From Planctomycetes bacterium syqfu (GTDB taxonomy: Bacteria; Planctomycetota; Phycisphaerae; Phycisphaerales; Phycisphaeraceae): a stretch of 64,000 nt of DNA. Every line of letters begins with the position of its first letter. Within the stretch, counting starts at the first letter, position 1. Where the stretch lies: contig CP087563.1 in the NCBI GenBank assembly GCA_020974905.1, positions 7,006,001 through 7,070,000 of the forward strand. Direction: 5' to 3'. The position numbers were made by a program, and so were the translations under genes. Below are positions 42,263 through 50,658 of this stretch, piece by piece. The notes beneath the pieces are model-generated. The model made no database searches. It was not told the origin of the DNA and was given only the letters and a program-made list of their open reading frames with translations.

Positions 42263-42613
42263 TTACTTTCTCTTGCGATCCTCATGATGGTTCATCAGGC
42301 TAACCAGGTAGCCCAGTGGATCGTTGTCGACGCCGATGGTGATTTTACGGCTGTTGCTGTTGGCATTGAACTGAGCGAGCAGTTCGTTTTCACGCATCAT
42401 CTGTGACAATGCGTTGGTATTGAGCTTGATCTGTGCCCAGAGCGTGAAGTCTTCGTACAGCCACTCCATGGCCCAGTCATCGCCGCGACGCTTGGCCGGA
42501 TCGTTCTGACCGGGGCGGGCATGACGCATCAACTGGTCGAACTTGATGTTGACGCTGGCGGGGCGGGGACGTCTGCGACGGGCGACGGGGATAATGGTGT
42601 TGTGGCGATTCAT
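42263..42613 (-). CDS. Unknown small basic protein
   Basis: The protein has 116 residues from ATG 42613. It starts with a basic proline-rich segment (V-A-R-R-R-R-P-R-P-A), followed by a helical body with W-A-M-E-W-L-Y-E-D-F-T-L-W-A-Q-I-K-L-N and a polar end N-D-P-L-G-Y-L-V-S-L-M-N-H-H. No known family. The region just upstream contains the alternating hairpin block at 42690-42885, which would be its leader on this strand. A clear terminator supports expression as a single gene. Confidence 0.65.
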   Translation of the reverse strand: MNRHNTIIPVARRRRPRPASVNIKFDQLMRHARPGQNDPAKRRGDDWAMEWLYEDFTLWAQIKLNTNALSQMMRENELLAQFNANSNSRKITIGVDNDPLGYLVSLMNHHEDRKRK

Positions 42614-42689
42614 GAGGTAGTTCCTTTCTTCCTCGAAGCACAAATCAATCTGGATGAGGTGACCAAATTGGACTTCACAGGCTCAAGGG

Positions 42690-42885
42690 TTTCGGCACAT
42701 TCTGGCAGCCACCGATGGGGGTATCGAGATGTACTTTGCGGGGGAGCCGGGGCAATCAAGTACATCTGGTGGCTGCCAGAACAGGCCGAAAACCTGTTCC
42801 ACGACAGTTTGGAGCAGCCACCATGGAACTACTTAAAACACACACAAAGGGGGGTCCAGTTCACTTGGTGCATGTCGGTGGCTGC
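42690..42885. repeat. Alternating GCAGCCACC hairpin block (structured, unexplained)
   Basis: Four copies of a GCAGCCACC-(G)ATG word alternate in orientation. The first two (42700-42713 against 42768-42781) form a perfect 14-pair stem, extended inside by 10 pairs (42727-42736 against 42758-42767) and outside by 7 pairs (42690-42696 against 42785-42791), with a 13-base bulge and a 21-base G-rich loop. The second pair (42814-42825 and 42871-42885) would give a looser hairpin. On the plus strand a 51-codon frame starts at ATG 42823; its reality is uncertain. It could be a leader RNA, a small RNA or a repeat element. Confidence 0.6.
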
Positions 42886-43200
42886 TGCAAACTGCCGTTT
42901 ACTGCTCAAGCGTTTGCCGCTTTCAACTCACCGTCTGTACAAGCACGGGCGGGGACGGCGGTGACGCCTGCCGAATGATGTCATATGTCTCACATCATCC
43001 GGGTACTATCATCGGGAAATAACAATAAATTCAAATGTCGGGGATTGGGTAAAAACAGGGGGGGAATGGGTATAGGGCATACCCGATTGGTGTATGACAT
43101 TTCGTAAATGTCTTTTAGAAAAAATCTTAGAATTGCTCAAAAGAAGACAAAAAACTGGAGAATCACGAAAAAAAGTTAAAATATGGTCAAAAAAAGATTC
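42886..43200. other. A-rich spacer before the response-regulator gene
   Basis: About 310 bases with no good frame. The last 100 bases are very A-rich (AAAAAATC, GAAAAAAAG), atypical of the window, and lie at the 3' side of the minus-strand regulator gene. Promoters cannot be chosen with confidence. Confidence 0.4.
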
Positions 43201-44100
43201 TCAACTGTTCGATGGGACGTCCAGATGGGTTTCAAGGTAGGTCATCAGGTTGACTTTCGCGTTGGTCAGACCCAGTTTTCGGCGAATGGATCGGCGGTGG
43301 GTTGAAACTGTGTCCACAGAGATGTTTTCAACCTGCGCGATTTCCTTGGCACTGAGTCCCTGCCTGATGTGCAAGGCGACCCGCAGTTCCATCGGAGAAA
43401 GCTGACTGGCGGTCTCACCCATGGTTTCGTTGTAGGGGGCCGTGATTTGCTGCAGATGTGATTCAAGCAGGTCAAGCTGTTTGCGTTCATCCTCGTTGAT
43501 CCGGACACGCAGATTGGCAATCAGCGGGAGAATGATCTTTTCGACATTGCTGCGAATGTTCTGCCCGATGGCATCTTTTTCGTCTTCTAAAGCACCGAGT
43601 ATCTCACGCAACGCAATATTCTTGTTCTCCATTTGCTGATTAACAGCATTGAGTTCTTCGGTGCGCTTGGCAACCTGTTCTTCCAGGTGCTCACGGTAAG
43701 CCTGGTTTTCCGAGATCAGTCGTGCACGCTCCAATGCCTTTTCCACGGAATATCGCAGGAAGGAAATCTGGCTGATGGGTTTAATCAGGTAATCCCAGGC
43801 GCCTTGACGCATGGCCTGGACAACGTCCTGAATGGTGCCCGAGCCGGAGATGACCAGTACAGGTAAGTCAGCATCGTCAGCATGAATCTGGCTGAGAATT
43901 TCAATACCATCCATCCCCGGGAGCTGGAGGTCGGTGATGACGACCTTGGGATGATGTTGGAAGTACAGATTCAAACCCTCGGTCCCATCTGCTGCATGCA
44001 GGACCTTGTATTCGTAGTCTTCAAAGTAGGATTTGATGGACCGGGCCAATGTCAGGTCATCTTCAATGACCAGCAGCATCGGTTCTTGTTGATCGGTCAC
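43201..44100 (-). CDS. Response regulator: receiver, coiled coil, LuxR-type helix-turn-helix
   Basis: The protein has 299 residues from GTG 44100. The receiver (5-125) has the acidic pair E-D-D, the phospho-acceptor Asp in V-I-T-D-L-Q-L-P-G-M-D-G, and the Lys in Y-L-I-K-P. A coiled coil (about 130-190, E-E-Q-V-A-K-R-T-E-E-L) follows. The end is a LuxR/GerE helix-turn-helix (S-P-M-E-L-R-V-A-L-H-I-R-Q-G-L-S-A-K-E-I-A, then V-S-T-H-R-R-S-I-R-R-K-L-G-L). The start overlaps the stop of the preceding regulator by GTGA, so both are translated together with the upstream kinase. It probably acts on transcription; targets unknown. Confidence 0.9.
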   Translation of the reverse strand: MTDQQEPMLLVIEDDLTLARSIKSYFEDYEYKVLHAADGTEGLNLYFQHHPKVVITDLQLPGMDGIEILSQIHADDADLPVLVISGSGTIQDVVQAMRQGAWDYLIKPISQISFLRYSVEKALERARLISENQAYREHLEEQVAKRTEELNAVNQQMENKNIALREILGALEDEKDAIGQNIRSNVEKIILPLIANLRVRINEDERKQLDLLESHLQQITAPYNETMGETASQLSPMELRVALHIRQGLSAKEIAQVENISVDTVSTHRRSIRRKLGLTNAKVNLMTYLETHLDVPSNS

Positions 44101-44492
44101 GTGTCACCACCATTTTCTCTTTGCGTCAAAATCCGTTCAATGGCATCGTGAATGACTGAAAGCGATTCAACGGGCTTATGCAGTATATCTTCGGGTTTAA
44201 TGCCCACTTTGTCCATCGCGGGGGTCACTTCAAAGGTGTTGGAGCCTGTGTAAATCAGAAATCGAAGTGATGCATTCATGGCATGGGCGGCAAGAATGAC
44301 ATTCTCACCACTGTTACCCGCCAGTCGCATGTCCACGACTGCCAGTTGCGGCGAATACTCACCCAAGAGTGCAATGGCCTGCTCGTAACTCTCGGCAGAA
44401 ATGATGTCGTATCCCTTGTCTTCAAGGAAACGCACCAGACTTTTTCGCACTGCCGGATCGTCATCGACGATGAGCAAGGTCGTTTGATTCAT
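44097..44492 (-). CDS. Single-domain response regulator
   Basis: The protein has 131 residues from ATG 44492, which overlaps the kinase stop by ATGA. It is a receiver with D-D-D-P-A-V-R-K-S, Asp in V-V-D-M-R-L-A-G, Thr in L-I-Y-T-G-S and Lys in L-H-K-P-V. There is no output domain, so it acts by binding a partner or as an intermediate in phospho-transfer between the kinase and the LuxR-type regulator that follows. The alternative start at 44573 would overlap the kinase by 85 bases and is rejected. Confidence 0.88.
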   Translation of the reverse strand: MNQTTLLIVDDDPAVRKSLVRFLEDKGYDIISAESYEQAIALLGEYSPQLAVVDMRLAGNSGENVILAAHAMNASLRFLIYTGSNTFEVTPAMDKVGIKPEDILHKPVESLSVIHDAIERILTQRENGGDT

Positions 44493-46966
44493 CCCTGTCC
44501 TGCTTTCCAGGCAACGGGGAGCTTGACCACGAAACATGCACCGTGTCCAACTTCGGAACGGACATCCAAACAACCCCCATGGTTGTTGGACACAATGTAA
44601 GAAGAAACGGCTAGCCCCAGCCCTGTTCCTACCCCGGCCGGCTTTGTTGTGAAAAAGGGTTCAAACAATCGCCGACACACTGCTTTTTCGATACCGGGCC
44701 CATTATCCTCTACTTCGATGAATACGTCATCCTCTTTTTGAAAAGTTCGCAAAATTAACTTGGGTTTTTCCAACATTTCCTCGCGATGCATCCACATCGC
44801 TTCTGCGGCATTTTTCACCAGATTCAGAATCACCTGCTGAATTTCAGTCTCCTGGCACTGGACCAACGCCAGATCGTCACTGTATTGTCGAATCAATTCA
44901 ATCGCCTGGAAATCGTAGCGTTTTCTCAAATCGTAATCGCTACGGGCAATCTCCAGTGTTTTGTCCATCATGCTGTTGATGTCGATGCGACGATACAAAC
45001 CTTCATCCTTTCGCGCGCAACGCAGCATGTTGTCGACGATGCGTGCTGCGCGGGATCCGGTTTCATTGATGTCCTGTAACAGATCAGGCAGTTCTCTTGC
45101 CAAGGCGTAGGCTTGAATCGTTTCCATGGTTGTGCCTGCTTTTTCGGCAGCGCGCTTGTTGGCGGGGATGTCTCCTGTCAGACGGTTCTCAATCACCTGG
45201 GCGCACTGCATCATGCCTGCCAACGGGTTATTGATTTCGTGCGCCATGCCTGCTGCCAGGCCTCCGACGGACATCATTTTTTCACTTTGAATCACCGCTT
45301 CAGTCAGACGAAGTTGCTCGGTGATATCATCCAGTCGAACCACCACGCCCTGCATGGCTTCTTCCACCAGTGGATACACCGTCATTTCATAGGTGATCTT
45401 GCTGTCATCGACTTCCCAGTTCACACGAACCTGCTGAACGATCTTGTTCTGTTCCAACGACGATTGGATCGCTCCGATGTGGGATTCAAGCATCGGTAAT
45501 GCAACGGCGACATGCGTGCCTTTGACTGCATCGGCAGAGAGTCCGGTTGCGTTGATCGCCTGAAGGTTCCAGTGTGTGATGTTGCCGTCCATGTCCAAAC
45601 CTGCAAGGATCGATGGCATGGAGTCGATCATGTTTTGCAGGAGTTGTCGGAGTTGATTGGCTTCACGTTCGATCCGCAGTGATTCGGTCTTATCCACATA
45701 GACCACCACGCAACCTTCGTACTCCCATGTATCACTCATCAATGGGGCGACATAAGTTTGAACATCCAGTATCCTGCCATCCTTACCCCAACGCTTGATC
45801 AGCACACCGTTGAGAACGCCACCTTGTCGGACATGATCTGCGAATTGTTCATGTTGTTCACGGCGGTCATTGGGAATCGTTGGAATATGAATGCCGGTGA
45901 CTTCCTCTGCACGCCAACCGAAAATGTGCTCCGCTGCCTTGTTCCAGATTTTTACGTGATTGCGATGGTCAAGCATCATGATCGGCAGTGGGGAGTGATC
46001 AATAATCGTTTCCAGACTTTGACGCGTCCGGCGTAAATCATCAATCACTTCCAATCGCTGACGTGCAACACGTGATCGATCCGTGATGACAGAACAAATC
46101 AGAATACAACTGGCAACACTGATTAATTGCTGTGAAACCAAGGCAATCTCACGTTCCACCACGTCCATCTGGATATCAGCATAAGGACCATGTCCCATCA
46201 CCGCGTTGTACAGAATAATGGCCACACTCGTACAAAGCATCAACGAAACAGAGCGAGGACCAAAACGAATCAAGACCCAGATCATCGGCAAGGTGCGCAG
46301 ATGCATCTTGGGAATCGCAAACGTGAACTCAAGCAGCGGGTAGCGAAACATCACCCATGTCAGACCAAATAATCCACCCAATACAAGAACACGTTCAAGT
46401 AATTGCGCAGTGGTTCGTTTTTCGTGGCACTCCGGTGTCGTCCAGGCAAACACCGTCCAGACCACCAACATCGTCCCCAGACCACCACTCAAGGCCCAAC
46501 GGAACATCGGATGCCAGTACTCGCCACCACCTTGCACGAGTCGTACTGCATAAGCACCGAGTAATGCCGTGACCAGTGTTGCAATCCAGATCGCAACGAG
46601 AAGAATCGTAATATGTCGAATCTGACTGATATCAATCTTCCGCCCGACATATCGGCGAATGATCAATGCGCCCAGCAAGGGTTCAAGTGTGTTGGCCGCA
46701 ACACTGATGGCTGCAAATTTGAGCGGGAAGTGGCTGAAGAAGACTGTCATCAGAAAACAGATCACAGCTGTGACCAGTAACTGAACCTTCCACCATTTCA
46801 CCGGTAGGCGTAACAGGATAAACAACGAGATGCCACTGCAAAGCCACAGCGTAGCCAACGGTGGATTGAGTGTGCCGGTGGTACTGATGACATAAGCAAA
46901 TGCATATGCAAACGCACCGATGACGATTCGCCATGATGGTTTGAGACTCCCGGGCAATTGCTCCAT
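44489..46966 (-). CDS. Membrane histidine kinase with MASE1 sensor and two PAS domains
   Basis: The protein has 825 residues. About eight transmembrane segments (residues 15-300) form a MASE1-like sensor. PAS 1 (about 330-440, I-I-D-H-S-P-L-P-I-M-M-L-D, W-N-K-A-A-E-H-I-F-G-W) and PAS 2 (about 450-565) follow. A HisKA domain carries M-A-H-E-I-N-N-P-L-A-G-M, and the HATPase has the N box V-I-L-N-L-V-K-N-A-A-E-A-M, D-N-G-P-G-I, F-E-P-F-F-T-T-K and G-T-G-L-G-L-A. All catalytic motifs are intact. It heads a three-gene unit with two response regulators joined by 4-base overlaps. Signal unknown. Confidence 0.92.
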   Translation of the reverse strand: MEQLPGSLKPSWRIVIGAFAYAFAYVISTTGTLNPPLATLWLCSGISLFILLRLPVKWWKVQLLVTAVICFLMTVFFSHFPLKFAAISVAANTLEPLLGALIIRRYVGRKIDISQIRHITILLVAIWIATLVTALLGAYAVRLVQGGGEYWHPMFRWALSGGLGTMLVVWTVFAWTTPECHEKRTTAQLLERVLVLGGLFGLTWVMFRYPLLEFTFAIPKMHLRTLPMIWVLIRFGPRSVSLMLCTSVAIILYNAVMGHGPYADIQMDVVEREIALVSQQLISVASCILICSVITDRSRVARQRLEVIDDLRRTRQSLETIIDHSPLPIMMLDHRNHVKIWNKAAEHIFGWRAEEVTGIHIPTIPNDRREQHEQFADHVRQGGVLNGVLIKRWGKDGRILDVQTYVAPLMSDTWEYEGCVVVYVDKTESLRIEREANQLRQLLQNMIDSMPSILAGLDMDGNITHWNLQAINATGLSADAVKGTHVAVALPMLESHIGAIQSSLEQNKIVQQVRVNWEVDDSKITYEMTVYPLVEEAMQGVVVRLDDITEQLRLTEAVIQSEKMMSVGGLAAGMAHEINNPLAGMMQCAQVIENRLTGDIPANKRAAEKAGTTMETIQAYALARELPDLLQDINETGSRAARIVDNMLRCARKDEGLYRRIDINSMMDKTLEIARSDYDLRKRYDFQAIELIRQYSDDLALVQCQETEIQQVILNLVKNAAEAMWMHREEMLEKPKLILRTFQKEDDVFIEVEDNGPGIEKAVCRRLFEPFFTTKPAGVGTGLGLAVSSYIVSNNHGGCLDVRSEVGHGACFVVKLPVAWKAGQG

Positions 46967-46992
46967 TTTTGCATCATCCTTTCTGCGACCCG

Positions 46993-47496
46993 TCAGGCAG
47001 GCGGGATCAGGTCATCTTCCGTGATGCCCAGCAATTCAAGCGTCGTGGGTGTGCCACACTCCGGGCAACTTAGTTTACCATCATTTGGTTGCTGGCCGAT
47101 GAGACTGTAACTGCAATGTCGACACCGGGTGATCTGCAATTGATTATTGAGTAATTCGCGCAGTTCTCCGCCCAGCAGGAGATCGCGACTGAGCAAGGCG
47201 ACGACTCCGCTGCCGATCCACCAGATGCCCAGAAAAGTCAGGACAATCGGGTAGAACACGATGTCACGTCCCATGTCGACAACTTTTGACTCAACCAACT
47301 GGTCCATGCAGAACGCAAAGGCCATGGGGATAATGGTGAAATACAGCAAGGTGACAATCAAGGGCAAGAGAATCAGGCGAAGCGAAAAACGAAGCTTCTT
47401 CTGCCGGATATTTTTCAGATACTGCCGACATTGATCATCCGTGAAGCGATCAAGTTCAGCAAAGGCGCGATGGAGTTTTCGCGTGATGATTCGCAT
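46993..47496 (-). CDS. Zinc-ribbon membrane protein, unknown function
   Basis: The protein has 167 residues from ATG 47496 (or 174 from 47517). Two membrane helices (about 40-62 and 75-102) are followed by a C-terminal zinc ribbon (T-R-C-R-H-C-S-Y-S-L...S-C-P-E-C-G). The topology mirrors the protein at 38293, which has the ribbon first. No known function. It lies between the kinase operon and the AraC gene and shares their direction. Confidence 0.7.
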   Translation of the reverse strand: MRIITRKLHRAFAELDRFTDDQCRQYLKNIRQKKLRFSLRLILLPLIVTLLYFTIIPMAFAFCMDQLVESKVVDMGRDIVFYPIVLTFLGIWWIGSGVVALLSRDLLLGGELRELLNNQLQITRCRHCSYSLIGQQPNDGKLSCPECGTPTTLELLGITEDDLIPPA

Positions 47497-47562
47497 GCTT
47501 GGTATGGTATCAATCATTCAAGGCATGTGGAATGCCAATGACCACGGTCTTTGGCCTTAATC

Positions 47563-48483
47563 TCACGCACGGTCTTGACGCCACTGCCCGGGTGTCTGAC
47601 CCATGATTTGCTTAAAGAGTCGATTGAAACTCGACAGCGATTCAAACCCCACCGATTGGCTGATTGACAAAATGGTCTGGTCGGAACTGACCAATCGCGA
47701 TGCTGCCATGCGGATCCGCAAGCGTTGCCAATAGACTTGCGGACTCACATCCATGGCTTGGATGAATCGCCTTCGGAAATGCGATTCGGACATCGCACAT
47801 TTCTTGGCCAGCATCGGGACATCCAGGTGATCCTGATAATGCGTCGCCAGGTATTCCAATGCCGGAGCCAGGCGATACAGTTGACGATGCGGTCCAGACG
47901 AACGGGTTGCCATCTCATCTGGCAAGACCATATACCGACGGCGAAACAGCAGCAGCAATTGACTGACCAACGCACGGATCATGGTCGTTCGACCAACAGC
48001 CTGCTCCTGCAACTCTGCCACCAATGACTGCATGGCAACGCGTAACGGATCATCACTGGCTAGCTGCTTGAGGTTCTCAAAAGCCGCACCACGAAGCGGT
48101 GTCGGATCCAGTTGTTCCAAATCACCAGCGAGCATACTCAGCAATAGCAACGGGTCCAGATACACCCACGCCCACCGACTGGAAGTCCCTTTGAGACTCT
48201 GTGCCAGGTGCGCTTCTTCCGGTCCCACCAGACTCACGGTCCCCGGCGAAAAGGACATGACTTTCGAGTCGACCATGAAAATACCGCTGCCCTCAAAACA
48301 ATATCCCAACTCCCAGCAGGCATGCACATGCAAAAGCTCAATGGGATGATCCGGATGGATATGTGGGTAATGCATCAAGATCGGGAATCCCTCTGGCAAT
48401 GCGATCGGGTAGAACCGGATTGGTAAATCCGAGTTTGATCGATTTTCGTCAGTCGATGATTGAATCTGAGCAGAATCTGGCAT
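47563..48483 (-). CDS. AraC-family transcriptional regulator
   Basis: The protein has 306 residues. An N-terminal cupin-type sensor (about 20-125: H-V-H-A-C-W-E-L-G-Y-C-F-E-G-S-G, F-S-P-G-T-V) precedes a C-terminal double helix-turn-helix (about 205-300: M-L-A-K-K-C-A-M-S-E-S-H-F-R-R-R-F, then L-S-I-S-Q-S-V-G-F-E-S-L-S-S-F-N-R-L-F-K). It is divergent from the ADP-ribosylglycohydrolase gene with 45 bases between starts, so it likely regulates that gene. Planctomycetes often carry such sugar-sensing AraC regulators beside catabolic genes. Confidence 0.92.
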   Translation of the reverse strand: MPDSAQIQSSTDENRSNSDLPIRFYPIALPEGFPILMHYPHIHPDHPIELLHVHACWELGYCFEGSGIFMVDSKVMSFSPGTVSLVGPEEAHLAQSLKGTSSRWAWVYLDPLLLLSMLAGDLEQLDPTPLRGAAFENLKQLASDDPLRVAMQSLVAELQEQAVGRTTMIRALVSQLLLLFRRRYMVLPDEMATRSSGPHRQLYRLAPALEYLATHYQDHLDVPMLAKKCAMSESHFRRRFIQAMDVSPQVYWQRLRIRMAASRLVSSDQTILSISQSVGFESLSSFNRLFKQIMGQTPGQWRQDRA

Positions 48484-48528
48484 ACCAACACGATAGGATT
48501 GCCTGCGTCATTTAACAAGGAGTCGAAC

Positions 48529-49914
48529 ATGGCAGGTTGGCAAAGTCTGGCAAATCTCGTGAGCGAGGAAATCACCTTGGCTACCGAAGACGGTCGGGAT
48601 ATTGATGACGTTGAATCCTGGCGCAAAACACTTTCGCAGGCAGGTGATGACGAAGTCGCCTTGGAACAATTGATGGAAAAGCTGTTGGCCTTGCCGATCA
48701 AGTCCGACGATCCTTACACTGAACCGTCCGATTTAGCAGGGATCAAGCAGCTTAGATCGACGCCGGTTGCTTTGCCTGCTTTTACGCTCAGTGATGATCA
48801 GCTTTTTGACCGTCTCTACGGAGCCTGGCTGGGGCGGTGTTGCGGTTGTGCCCTGGGCAAGCCGGTGGAGTTGTTCATGTCCCCCAAGCCGCCATATTCC
48901 AGTCGCCAGCGTATCCGTGAATACCTCACAGCCATTGATCCCGGGGAATACCCGATTCGCGATTACATCCCGCAAAACTCACCCGCCATTGAAAAGACAG
49001 GCAACATCATCTGCAGGCAATCCACTCGCGAAGATATTGCATTCATGGAGACTGATGATGACATCCGTTACACGGTGCTCGGCCAGATCATTCTCCGTAA
49101 AAAAGGATTGGATTTTACGTCTTGGGATGTGGTCGAAGCCTGGTGGGAATATTTGCCATACCGCTATGTCTGCACCGCCGAGACGCAGGCATATCGCAAC
49201 CTTGTAATGCGATACAGCTTTCATACGCATATACAACCTGATCAGGTCGATTGGCAGTGGGTGGTGAAGCATCACAATCCCTATCGCCAATGGATCGGGG
49301 CGGATATCCGTGTGGACAGTTGGGGCTATGCCTGCCCGGGCAATCCGGAATTGGCTGCAGAGTTGGCGTGGCGTGATGCACGGATCAGTCATGAAAAAAA
49401 TGGTCTCTATGGCGCGATGTTCATGGCAGCGATGATCGCGACCGCCTTTGTGTCTGCTGACCCATTAACAATTGTCCAATCAGGCTTGGCACAAATCCCA
49501 AACACCAGCAGACTGCATGAGCAGATGCAAAAGACCATTGCGATTTGTCAGCAGTTTGATTGTGATCCCAACGAGTTTGAAAAAGTCCATGATGCGATTG
49601 AAAAGCTGGTGGGGCATTACCATCCGGTACACACCAATAACAATGCTGCCATGGCTGTCGTTGCTCTGTTACTCGGCGGACACGATTTTGAAAAGGTGAT
49701 TTCATTGGCCGTGATGGGCGGCTGGGACACCGACTGTAATGGTGCGACCGCGGGTTCGATTTGTGGCGCGATATTGGGAGCGGGGAACCTGCCTGCGAAA
49801 TGGACGTCACGACTCAATGATCGGTTGGAGTCATCGGTGGTGGGGTATCACCCGATTGCGATTTCCGAGTGTGCTAAACGCAGCTTGGAGATTGTGAAGC
49901 ATACTCGTAGATAA
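48529..49914 (+). CDS. ADP-ribosylglycohydrolase (DraG/ARH family)
   Basis: The protein has 461 residues from ATG 48529 with AAGGAG upstream. The start D-R-L-Y-G-A-W-L-G-R-C-C-G-C-A-L-G-K-P-V-E typifies the family. The metal-binding acids appear in E-T-D-D-D-I-R-Y-T and in the C-terminal G-G-W-D-T-D-C-N-G-A-T-A-G-S-I-C-G-A. An N-terminal extension of about 90 residues is extra. Members hydrolyse N- or O-glycosidic bonds of ADP-ribose or related nucleosides. A carbohydrate or nucleoside target is plausible given the AraC partner; DraG-type reversal of protein ADP-ribosylation is less likely. Confidence 0.9.
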   Translation: MAGWQSLANLVSEEITLATEDGRDIDDVESWRKTLSQAGDDEVALEQLMEKLLALPIKSDDPYTEPSDLAGIKQLRSTPVALPAFTLSDDQLFDRLYGAWLGRCCGCALGKPVELFMSPKPPYSSRQRIREYLTAIDPGEYPIRDYIPQNSPAIEKTGNIICRQSTREDIAFMETDDDIRYTVLGQIILRKKGLDFTSWDVVEAWWEYLPYRYVCTAETQAYRNLVMRYSFHTHIQPDQVDWQWVVKHHNPYRQWIGADIRVDSWGYACPGNPELAAELAWRDARISHEKNGLYGAMFMAAMIATAFVSADPLTIVQSGLAQIPNTSRLHEQMQKTIAICQQFDCDPNEFEKVHDAIEKLVGHYHPVHTNNNAAMAVVALLLGGHDFEKVISLAVMGGWDTDCNGATAGSICGAILGAGNLPAKWTSRLNDRLESSVVGYHPIAISECAKRSLEIVKHTRR

Positions 49915-49955
49915 AGTTATTCGTGACTATATTCATCAAAGCCATGCTCATTTTT

Positions 49956-50039
49956 GTCATTCCCGCGCAGGCGGGAATCCAGTGGCATTCTGTTGATGCT
50001 TGCAGATATCACTGGACTCCCGCCTGCACGGGAGTGACG
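49956..50039. repeat. Dispersed palindromic repeat, GTCATTCCCGC family, copy 3
   Basis: Arms GTCATTCCCGCGCAGGCGGG and CCCGCCTGCACGGGAGTGAC pair through most of their length. The inner TCCAGTGGCAT...TTGCAGATATCACTGGA segment is nearly identical to copy 4 (52107-52191). Confidence 0.85.
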
Positions 50040-50094
50040 TAATCTCTGCGCATGGTTGTTGTTGGTTTGAAATGTATTCACAAGGTCAAAGTCG

Positions 50095-50586
50095 TTAAAC
50101 GCGTTTACTCATCAGGCGCTTGATGTCGCGGTCGATCTGTTTTTCCTTGATCGTGTCGCGCTTGTCGTGGGTCTTTTTGCCTTTGCAGACACCCAATTCG
50201 ATTTTGCAGATTCCCCGGTCATTGAAATACAGCGTCAGCGGGATCAACGTCACGCCGCGGTCTTCACACTGGACTTCCAGTCGCTTGATTTGGCGTCGAT
50301 GAGCAAGCAGCTTGCGGACAGCCAGCTTGTCGTGGCCGTTGGCACCGGATGAATGACTGTAGGCAGAGACTTCCATGTTAAACAGGTGAAGCTCCGTGCG
50401 ATTGGAATCGACCTTGGCAAAGGCTTCGGAGATTTGCACGCGACCTTCACGGATGGACTTGACTTCACTGCCGCGCAGAACAATACCGACCTCGAATGAA
50501 TCGAGGACTTCATAGTCCCGACGCGCCCGGCGGTTGACGATCCGGGGCGAATGGTTCTGGTCTTTTTTGTTCTTGCCTTTGGCCAT
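50095..50586 (-). CDS. smpB: SsrA-binding protein SmpB
   Basis: The protein has 163 residues. SmpB binds tmRNA and rescues stalled ribosomes. Conserved features are N-R-R-A-R-R-D-Y-E-V-L-D-S-F-E-V-G-I-V-L-x-G-S-E-V-K-S-I-R, the central H-R-R-Q-I-K-R-L, and the basic tail D-R-D-I-K-R-L-M. Also A-Y-S-H and K-K-T-H-D-K-R-D are family marks. It stands alone on the minus strand. tmRNA (ssrA) is not in this window. Confidence 0.96.
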   Translation of the reverse strand: MAKGKNKKDQNHSPRIVNRRARRDYEVLDSFEVGIVLRGSEVKSIREGRVQISEAFAKVDSNRTELHLFNMEVSAYSHSSGANGHDKLAVRKLLAHRRQIKRLEVQCEDRGVTLIPLTLYFNDRGICKIELGVCKGKKTHDKRDTIKEKQIDRDIKRLMSKRV

Positions 50587-50658
50587 GGTGGGGTAAGAGT
50601 CTACGCAGGTTTACGGTTTTGTCCAGTTGATATTAGCAGAATGTTTGGAAAACAGTTT

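Noticed and set aside
42823-42978. Plus-strand 51-codon frame beginning M-E-L-L-K-T
   Set aside because: Possible, but without a homologue, a clear ribosome binding site or a terminator; kept only as a note in the hairpin block.
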